Part shown: piece after piece, positions 13,882 through 18,468 of the stretch
Layout: every line of letters starts with the position of its first letter
Numbering within the stretch: position 1 is the first letter of the stretch
Source of the DNA: an uncultured Clostridia bacterium
Lineage (GTDB): Bacteria; Bacillota; Clostridia; Oscillospirales; Oscillospiraceae
DNA length: 18,468 bases
Direction: 5' to 3'
Assembly: GCA_946011705.1 (NCBI GenBank)
Contig: CAMGCA010000009.1
Span: forward strand, 1-18,468
Notes under the pieces: model-generated
Databases searched by the model: none
What the model saw: the letters and a program-made list of their open reading frames with translations, nothing else
Told to the model about the DNA's origin: nothing
Program-made: the position numbers and the translations under genes

Positions 13882-14646
13882 ATGCCTCATACCATTGCGG
13901 TTGCCGGTAAGGGCGGCGTGGGGAAAACCACCACCTGCGGCATGCTCATTGATTATCTGTGCAAAAAGAAGAACGGCCCTGTCCTCGTGGTGGACGCCGA
14001 CGCCAACTCCAACCTGAACGAGGTTCTGGGCGTGGAGGTGGAGACCTCTCTGGGGCAGATCCGGGAGGAAATGGCCCAGGCCGAGCTGAAGGGCACCATT
14101 CCCTCCGGCATCCCCAAGGCGGCCTATGCCGAGATGAAGTTCAGTCAGGCCCTCATTGAGGACGACGACTTCGATATGCTGGTCATGGGCCGCACCCAGG
14201 GCAAGGGCTGCTACTGCTACGTCAACGGCGTATTGCAGTCTCAGGTTGCCAAATACGTTCCCAACTATTCCTATGTGGTCATGGACAACGAGGCGGGTCT
14301 GGAGCACATCGCCCGGGGCACCCTTCCTCATGTGGACACCATGCTGCTGATTTCCGACTGCTCCCGCCGGGGCGTTCAGGCCGTGGCAAGGGTAGCGGAG
14401 ATGGTGAAGGAAATGAACCTGAACCCCGGCCAGATGGGCCTGATCATCAACCGCGCACCCGGCGGCAAGCTGGACGACGGTGTCAAGGTGGAGATCGAAA
14501 AGCACGGTCTCAAGCTCTTTGGCGTGCTGCCCCAGGACGAGGCAGTGTACCGCTGCGACTGCGACGGCGAGCCTTCCGCCAAGCTGCCCGAGAATGACCC
14601 CATGAAGGTGGCCCTGAAGGGCATCATGCAGTCCATCGGGCTGTAA
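13882..14646 (+). CDS. cooC: CooC/AcsF-family nickel-insertion ATPase
   Basis: A 254-residue cytoplasmic MinD/ParA-type ATPase that in this family delivers nickel to CO dehydrogenase or acetyl-CoA synthase. Seen: deviant Walker A GKGGVGKTT (9-17) with the signature Lys, switch I DADANSNLNEVLG (38-50), the metal-binding Cys-x-Cys (C110, C112) in KGCYCYVNG, and Walker B-like YVVMDNEAGLEHI. AAAGGAG lies about 10 bases upstream of ATG 13882. Its place just before acsD and acsC supports a role in maturing CODH/ACS, whose catalytic genes lie outside this window. Family assignment is firm; which nickel site it serves is inference. Confidence 0.92.
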   Translation: MPHTIAVAGKGGVGKTTTCGMLIDYLCKKKNGPVLVVDADANSNLNEVLGVEVETSLGQIREEMAQAELKGTIPSGIPKAAYAEMKFSQALIEDDDFDMLVMGRTQGKGCYCYVNGVLQSQVAKYVPNYSYVVMDNEAGLEHIARGTLPHVDTMLLISDCSRRGVQAVARVAEMVKEMNLNPGQMGLIINRAPGGKLDDGVKVEIEKHGLKLFGVLPQDEAVYRCDCDGEPSAKLPENDPMKVALKGIMQSIGL

Positions 14647-14654
14647 TAAAGCAA

Positions 14655-14720
14655 TGTCATTCCGCGCTTCTTTGGGAGTACGGATTGCCACGCCGGTGTG
14701 CGCACCGGCTCGCAATGACA
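14655..14720. repeat. Palindromic repeat, copy 2 (TGTCATTCCGC...CGCAATGACA)
   Basis: Matches the element at 6843-6941 at both ends and in ACGGATTGCCACGCC. The right hairpin is GCCGGTG...CACCGGC, with compensated changes relative to copy 1 (two stem pairs changed on both sides). It lies between cooC and acsD. Confidence 0.75.
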
Positions 14721-14750
14721 TCTAAAATCTGTAAGTGACGCGGAACGTGG

Positions 14751-14780
14751 TTGTTTCCTACGTTCTACGCCCGATATATA
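14751..14780 (+). promoter_or_regulatory. Weak candidate promoter before acsD
   Basis: TTGTTT (14751-14756), 18 bases, TATATA (14775-14780), 33 bases before the acsD ATG. It could give extra transcription of acsDC beyond cooC. Confidence 0.35.
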
Positions 14781-14812
14781 CCATTCAAAATCAATCAAGG
14801 GGGAAAAACACT

Positions 14813-15754
14813 ATGGCTTTCACACCCAAGACGGCTCCCTTCAGCGGCAAGATCAATGCCGTGACGCTGGGCACCGGTGACAAGGCAATCGTCATCGGCG
14901 GCCAGAACGTGATGCCGTTCTACACCTTCGATGCGCCCATCGAAAACGCTCCCAAGATCGGTGTTGAGATCTCCGATCTGGCGGCAAACTGGGACGCTCC
15001 CGCTCTGAACGAGTTCTACGCGGGCTGCACCACCATGGTCGATTATGCCAAGAAGGCTGAGACTATGCCCGGCGCAGACTTCCTGTGCCTGCACTTCGAG
15101 TCCGCCGATCCCAACGGCGAGAACCGCTCCGTTGCCGAATGCGTTGCTGACGCCAAGGCTGTTGCCGACGCCGTGACCATGCCTATCGTCATCATGGGCT
15201 GCAAGAACATCGAGAAGGACGGCGAGCTGTTCAGCAAAATCGCCGAGGCCCTGCAGGGCAAGAACATTCTGGTTCTGTCCGCCCGTAACGAGGACTACAA
15301 GACCGTCGGCGCTTCCGTCGCTCTGGCTTACGGCCAGAAGGTGGGCGCTGAGACCGCCGACGACATCAACCTGGCCAAGCAGCTGAACATCATGCTCAAG
15401 GGCCTGTCCATCAACCCCGAGAACATTGTCATGAACATCGGCACCGCCGCCGTGGGCTATGGCTTCGAGTACGTGGCCTCCACTCTGGACCGCGTCCGTC
15501 TGGCCGCCCTGGCTCAGTCCGATGCCGACCTGCAGATGCCCATCATGTCCCCCGTGTCCCCCGACGCGTGGAGCGTGAAGGAGTCCACTGCCACTGAGGA
15601 AGACGAGCCCGCTTGGGGCAACCGGGAAGAGCGCGCCATCGACATGGAAGTGTCCACTGCCGCCGCCAACCTGACCGGTGGTGCCGATGCCGTCATCATG
15701 CGTCATCCCGCCGCTATTGCCACCATCAAGAAGTTCATCACTGAACTCGTCTAA
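14813..15754 (+). CDS. acsD: Corrinoid iron-sulfur protein small subunit (CODH/ACS delta)
   Basis: A 313-residue TIM-barrel subunit that pairs with AcsC and helps hold the cobamide that carries the methyl group from methyl-tetrahydrofolate to acetyl-CoA synthase. Seen: the N-terminal GGQNVMPFYTFDAP segment, FLCLHFESADPNGENRS, PIVIMGCKNIEKDGELF, ENIVMNIGTAAVGYGFEY and a C-terminal GGADAVIMRHPAAIATIKKF. AAGGGGG lies about 10 bases before ATG 14813. The stop is followed after 21 bases by acsC, with GGAAGGAGG between, so the two are translated from one mRNA. Codon use (CGT, GGC, AAG, GAG dominant) suggests high expression, shared by acsC and acsE. Length is normal for the family. Confidence 0.93.
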   Translation: MAFTPKTAPFSGKINAVTLGTGDKAIVIGGQNVMPFYTFDAPIENAPKIGVEISDLAANWDAPALNEFYAGCTTMVDYAKKAETMPGADFLCLHFESADPNGENRSVAECVADAKAVADAVTMPIVIMGCKNIEKDGELFSKIAEALQGKNILVLSARNEDYKTVGASVALAYGQKVGAETADDINLAKQLNIMLKGLSINPENIVMNIGTAAVGYGFEYVASTLDRVRLAALAQSDADLQMPIMSPVSPDAWSVKESTATEEDEPAWGNREERAIDMEVSTAAANLTGGADAVIMRHPAAIATIKKFITELV

Positions 15755-15775
15755 TTCGGAAGGAGGATACATACA

Positions 15776-17104
15776 ATGGCTTTGAAGGGTCTTGACATTT
15801 TTAAGCTGTCTCCTAAGAAGAACTGTAAGGAGTGCGGCAGCCCCACCTGTATGGCTTTCTGCATGAAGGTGGCGCAGGGCGCTATCTCCATCGATAAGTG
15901 CCCCTACTTCTCTGACGACGCGAAGGCGATGCTCAACGAGCAGACCGCGCCTCCCATGAAGACCATCGCCGTGGGCAGCCACAAGCTGGGCGGCGAGACT
16001 GTTCTGTACCGTCACGAGAAGACTCTGGTTAACAAGAATCTGTACGCTGTTGCTGTCGGCACCACCCTGTCCGCCGAGGAAGTCGACGCTAAGCTGGCTG
16101 ACCTGCAGAAGGTCGATTACGAGCGTATTGGCGAGCGGATGTACGTGGAGTTCGTGTTCGTTGCCAACACCCAGTCTGATCCCGCCGTTTACGCCGAGCT
16201 GGTTAAGAAGGCCGCCGCTACCGGCCGTGACCTGATCCTGGAGTGCTGGGATGTGGAGTGCGCCAAGGCTGCTCTGGAAGTCGCCGGCAAGAACGTGATC
16301 CTGGACGGCGCTACCCCCGACAACTGGGAAGCTATGAACGACATCGCCACCGCCGCCGGCGTGGTGCTGGGCGTTTCCGCCACCTCCCTGTCTGACCTGT
16401 ACGACACCGTCAAGAAGCTGGAAGGCAAGGGCAACAAGAACCTGGTTCTGGACGTCACCGGCAAGACCGCCAAGGAGACTCTGGCCAATGCTGTTCTGGT
16501 CCGCCGCACCGCCATCAAGGACGGCGACCGTTCCTTCGGTTACCCCTCCATCGTGAACGTCGCCCGTCTGGCTAAGGGTGACGACCACCTGCAGACCGCC
16601 TACGCTACCCTGTTCACCGAGAAGTACGGCTCCATTCTGGTCATGGAGCACATGACCTATGCTCAGGCTCTGCCTCTGTACGGCCTGCGTCAGAACATCT
16701 TCACCGATCCTCAGAAGCCCATGAAGGTGGAGTCCAAGATCTATCCTCTGAACGGCGCCGACGAGAACAGCCCCTGCGCGCTGACCGTGGACTTCGCTCT
16801 GACCTACTTCCTGGTTTCCGGCGAGCTGGAGCGTTCCAACCAGCCTGTGAACCTGATCATCACCGACGCTTCCGGTATGTCCGTTCTGACCGCCTGGGCC
16901 GCCGGCAAGTTCTCCTCCTCCACCGTCAAGAAGACCTTCGAGACTCTGGACATTGAGAACAAGATCAAGAACCGCACCCTGATCATCCCCGGCAAGGTTG
17001 CCGTCATGAAGGGTGAGATTCAGGAGAAGCTGCCCGGCTGGAACGGGGATGTCGGTCCTCTGGAGGCCGGTCGGCTGCCAAAATACATGAATGACATGGA
17101 GTAG
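15776..17104 (+). CDS. acsC: Corrinoid iron-sulfur protein large subunit (CODH/ACS gamma), ending at TAG
   Basis: A 442-residue subunit carrying the [4Fe-4S] cluster and the cobamide. The cluster ligands are C17, C20, C25 and C42 (KKNCKECGSPTC...DKCPYF), in the spacing known from Moorella. Later segments RSFGYPSIVNVARL, EHMTYAQALPLYGLRQNIFTDP, ENSPCALTVDFALTYFLVSGE and TDASGMSVLTAWAAGKF fit the family; the C-terminus (IIPGKVAVMKGEIQEKLPGW...VGPLEAG) is at the expected point, so the protein is complete at TAG (17102-17104). The same frame stays open after TAG through an Ala/Lys-rich linker into acsE, giving a 756-codon reading frame. A fusion by readthrough is possible but not needed for AcsC function. 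This is the only TAG stop among the genes seen here. Confidence 0.92.
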   Translation: MALKGLDIFKLSPKKNCKECGSPTCMAFCMKVAQGAISIDKCPYFSDDAKAMLNEQTAPPMKTIAVGSHKLGGETVLYRHEKTLVNKNLYAVAVGTTLSAEEVDAKLADLQKVDYERIGERMYVEFVFVANTQSDPAVYAELVKKAAATGRDLILECWDVECAKAALEVAGKNVILDGATPDNWEAMNDIATAAGVVLGVSATSLSDLYDTVKKLEGKGNKNLVLDVTGKTAKETLANAVLVRRTAIKDGDRSFGYPSIVNVARLAKGDDHLQTAYATLFTEKYGSILVMEHMTYAQALPLYGLRQNIFTDPQKPMKVESKIYPLNGADENSPCALTVDFALTYFLVSGELERSNQPVNLIITDASGMSVLTAWAAGKFSSSTVKKTFETLDIENKIKNRTLIIPGKVAVMKGEIQEKLPGWNGDVGPLEAGRLPKYMNDME

Positions 17105-17158
17105 GAGGCTGCCTCCAAGGCCGCGGCTGCCGAGAACGCCGCCAAGGCTGCCACCACC

Positions 17159-18046
17159 GTGGAGGTCAAGGAGCTGTCCTTCGAGGAGCTGCTGGCTACC
17201 AAGGTTCCCGAGATCAAGGTCGTGGACATGGGTGTCAAGTACAAGGGCCACAACCCCGAGTCCCCCACCTTCGTCACCATCGGCGAGCGTATCCACTGCA
17301 TCGCTCCTTCCATCCGCAAGGCTATGGACGAGCGTGACCCCGAGCCCATCCTGAAGCGTGCCGCTGAGCAGATCGCTGCCGGTGCCACCTATCTGGACGT
17401 CAACATCGGACCTGCCGAGAAGGATGGCCCCGAGCGCATGATGTGGGCTGTCAAGCTGCTGCAGGAGAACTTCAACAACGTGCCTCTGGCTCTGGATACC
17501 GCCAACAAGAAGGCTATCGAGGCCGGTATCAAGGTCTACAACCGCACCAACGGCAAGCCCATCGTCAACTCCGCTGACGCCGGCTCCCGTATCTCCTACA
17601 TCGATCTGGCCGCTGCCAACGACGCTATCTGTATCGCCCTGTGCTCTGCCGACGGCATTGCCAAGGACAATGAGGAGCGTATGAAGCACTGCCACAACAT
17701 GCTCGAGCGCGGCATGAGCCTGGGCATGGACGCCACCGACCTGTGGTTCGACCCCCTGTTCCTGGTCGTCAAGGGTATGCAGGACAAGCAGATGGAAGTT
17801 CTGGAAGCCATCAAGCTGTTCGCGAGCGAAGGTCTGAAGTCCACCGGCGGTCTGTCCAACAACAGTAACGGTGCCCCCAAGACCGTCCGTCCCATCATGG
17901 ACTCCGCTCTGGTGGCCATGGCTATGATGCAGGGCCTGACCTCCGCCATCGTCAACCCCAACGACCTGCGTCTGATGGAGACCATCAAGTCCTGCGACAT
18001 CTTCAAGAACCACGTTCTGTACTCCGACTCCTACCTGGACCTGTAA
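17159..18046 (+). CDS. acsE: Methyltetrahydrofolate:corrinoid iron-sulfur protein methyltransferase, start uncertain
   Basis: Pterin-binding TIM-barrel enzyme that moves the methyl group from methyl-tetrahydrofolate to AcsCD cobalt. Seen from Ile94 of the frame after TAG: TFVTIGERIH, TYLDVNIGPAEKDG, LALDTANKKAIEAG, IVNSADAG, LWFDPLFL, GLSNNSNGAP and MAMMQGLTSAIVNPND; the functional Asp and Asn positions of the Moorella enzyme (DTAN, VNS, FDP, GLSN) are kept. The start is unclear. AGGAGG overlaps the acsC TAG but no ATG, GTG or TTG follows at normal distance. GTG at 17159 and ATG at 17228 are the first candidates, both with weak sites. Codons from 17105 on look coding (Ala, Lys, Glu rich). The Moorella enzyme begins near GERI, so 17105-17270 is an N-terminal extension or a fusion linker. 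Confidence 0.85.
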   Translation: MEVKELSFEELLATKVPEIKVVDMGVKYKGHNPESPTFVTIGERIHCIAPSIRKAMDERDPEPILKRAAEQIAAGATYLDVNIGPAEKDGPERMMWAVKLLQENFNNVPLALDTANKKAIEAGIKVYNRTNGKPIVNSADAGSRISYIDLAAANDAICIALCSADGIAKDNEERMKHCHNMLERGMSLGMDATDLWFDPLFLVVKGMQDKQMEVLEAIKLFASEGLKSTGGLSNNSNGAPKTVRPIMDSALVAMAMMQGLTSAIVNPNDLRLMETIKSCDIFKNHVLYSDSYLDL

Positions 18047-18052
18047 GCGGGT

Positions 18053-18224
18053 CGGCAAGGCCGACGGCTAAGGCGTTACATATCCGGGAGGGTATGGTAA
18101 CACCATTGGGTGGTCAGCTCGGTCACGATAGCCTGTACATCGTGTAATTGATAGTTTCCCAAGCCGTGGCTGGGAGGGAACTCCCTCCCAGCCACTTTGC
18201 ACTTTATCCGAAAGGAACGACCCT
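18053..18224 (+). other. Intergenic region after acsE
   Basis: Holds a short hairpin GTCGGC-AA-GCCGAC-like (18053-18067) and the strong stem at 18166-18195. A 17-codon frame from 18094 has a crowded ribosome site and is not called. Confidence 0.5.
18166..18195 (+). terminator. Strong hairpin, probable end of the acs transcript
   Basis: Perfect 13-bp stem GTGGCTGGGAGGG/CCCTCCCAGCCAC with loop AACT, followed by TTTGCACTTT; the T tract is short, so it may be a processing or stabilising hairpin instead. Confidence 0.55.
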
Positions 18225-18468
18225 ATGACCCCCAGCCAACTGGGCATCGCGGCGGTGGTGGCGCTGATTCTGCTGGCCGCTGTCCGCGCCTCCATTTTCA
18301 ACCGCCGGGAGCGGGCAGAGCGGGACTTCACCCGCACCCTGGAAACCGCTCTGCTGCCAAAGGAAACCATAAAGGTCATCTGCCCCCAGAAAAAGGGGCG
18401 GTGGATTCTCACCAGCAAGCGGCTGCTTCTGGAGGAAAAAGGCGGCTTTCACGCCATCCCTCTGGGCA
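18225..18468 (+). CDS. Membrane-anchored protein of unknown function (partial)
   Basis: The first 81 residues only; the gene runs off the right edge. An N-terminal hydrophobic segment (LGIAAVVALILLAAVRASIF) is followed by a charged stretch (NRRERAERDFTRTLETALL) and by KGRWILTSKRLLLEE, which resembles the start of a bacterial PH-like domain (short beta strands with RLLLEEKGGFHAIPLG). AAAGGAACG lies about 9 bases before the ATG at 18225-18227. It follows the acs terminator, so it is likely a separate unit. The PH-like idea is a guess from a short segment. Confidence 0.65.
   Translation, partial: MTPSQLGIAAVVALILLAAVRASIFNRRERAERDFTRTLETALLPKETIKVICPQKKGRWILTSKRLLLEEKGGFHAIPLG

Noticed and set aside
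17102..17104. Pyrrolysine coding at the acsC TAG as a firm call
   Set aside because: Known pyrrolysine enzymes are methylamine methyltransferases; AcsC is complete at this codon and no pyl genes are visible. Kept only as a possibility to test.
14795..18058. Very long open frame on the minus strand opposite acsD, acsC and acsE
   Set aside because: It is the antisense shadow of GC-rich, strongly biased codons. Its translation is low-complexity His/Gly/Val/Leu-rich with no domain, while the plus strand has clear families.
18094..18147. 17-codon frame after acsE with GGGAGG upstream
   Set aside because: The ribosome site is only about 3 bases from the ATG, the peptide has no recognised family, and the region looks like spacer.

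Overview
The window looks like a chromosomal segment of a GC-rich, Gram-positive gut-type Clostridia, probably Oscillospirales. This is inferred from strong AGGAGG-type ribosome binding sites, sigma-A promoters, a threonine T-box, a YabE-like/KsgA neighbourhood, Wood-Ljungdahl genes, and several families of short palindromic repeats typical of such genomes. No tRNA, rRNA, CRISPR array or phage genes were seen.

Layout. 1-1454 (-): 3'-truncated nucleoside/simple-sugar ABC ATPase. 1523-2489 (+): a structured leader with a terminator, then a small ECF S-component-like membrane protein. 2505-2980: a 0.5-kb cassette in which a DUF559 nuclease gene sits between structured inverted repeats that supply its ribosome binding site and stop codon. 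3024-3252 (-): a rod-shaped RNA with its own promoter, possibly 6S RNA. 3367-6823 (-): a tight gene set (YjjG-like HAD phosphatase, large membrane protein, 74-aa protein, DUF218/YdcF protein). 6945-10023 (-): rsmA/ksgA, an EamA transporter and a YabE-like G5/3D wall protein, each with its own promoter. 10150-10408 has no gene. 10409-12641 (+): T-box-controlled thrS. 12741-18195 (+): one-carbon/Wood-Ljungdahl genes: MetF-like reductase, CooC nickel ATPase, AcsD and AcsC (corrinoid iron-sulfur protein), and AcsE methyltransferase. 18225-18468 (+): start of an unrelated membrane-anchored protein.

How they work together. MetF makes methyl-tetrahydrofolate, AcsE moves the methyl to the cobamide of AcsCD, and CooC presumably matures a nickel enzyme (CODH/ACS) encoded outside the window. 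The CODH/ACS catalytic genes themselves are not here.

The two most striking observations are in-frame stop codons. thrS is cut by TAA at codon 182 while the frame continues for a full-length protein. acsC ends at TAG, but the same frame runs on through an Ala/Lys-rich linker into acsE, which lacks a clear start of its own. Both stops directly touch an AGGAGG motif. Whether they reflect recoding, termination-reinitiation, genuine mutation or assembly error cannot be settled from the sequence alone.
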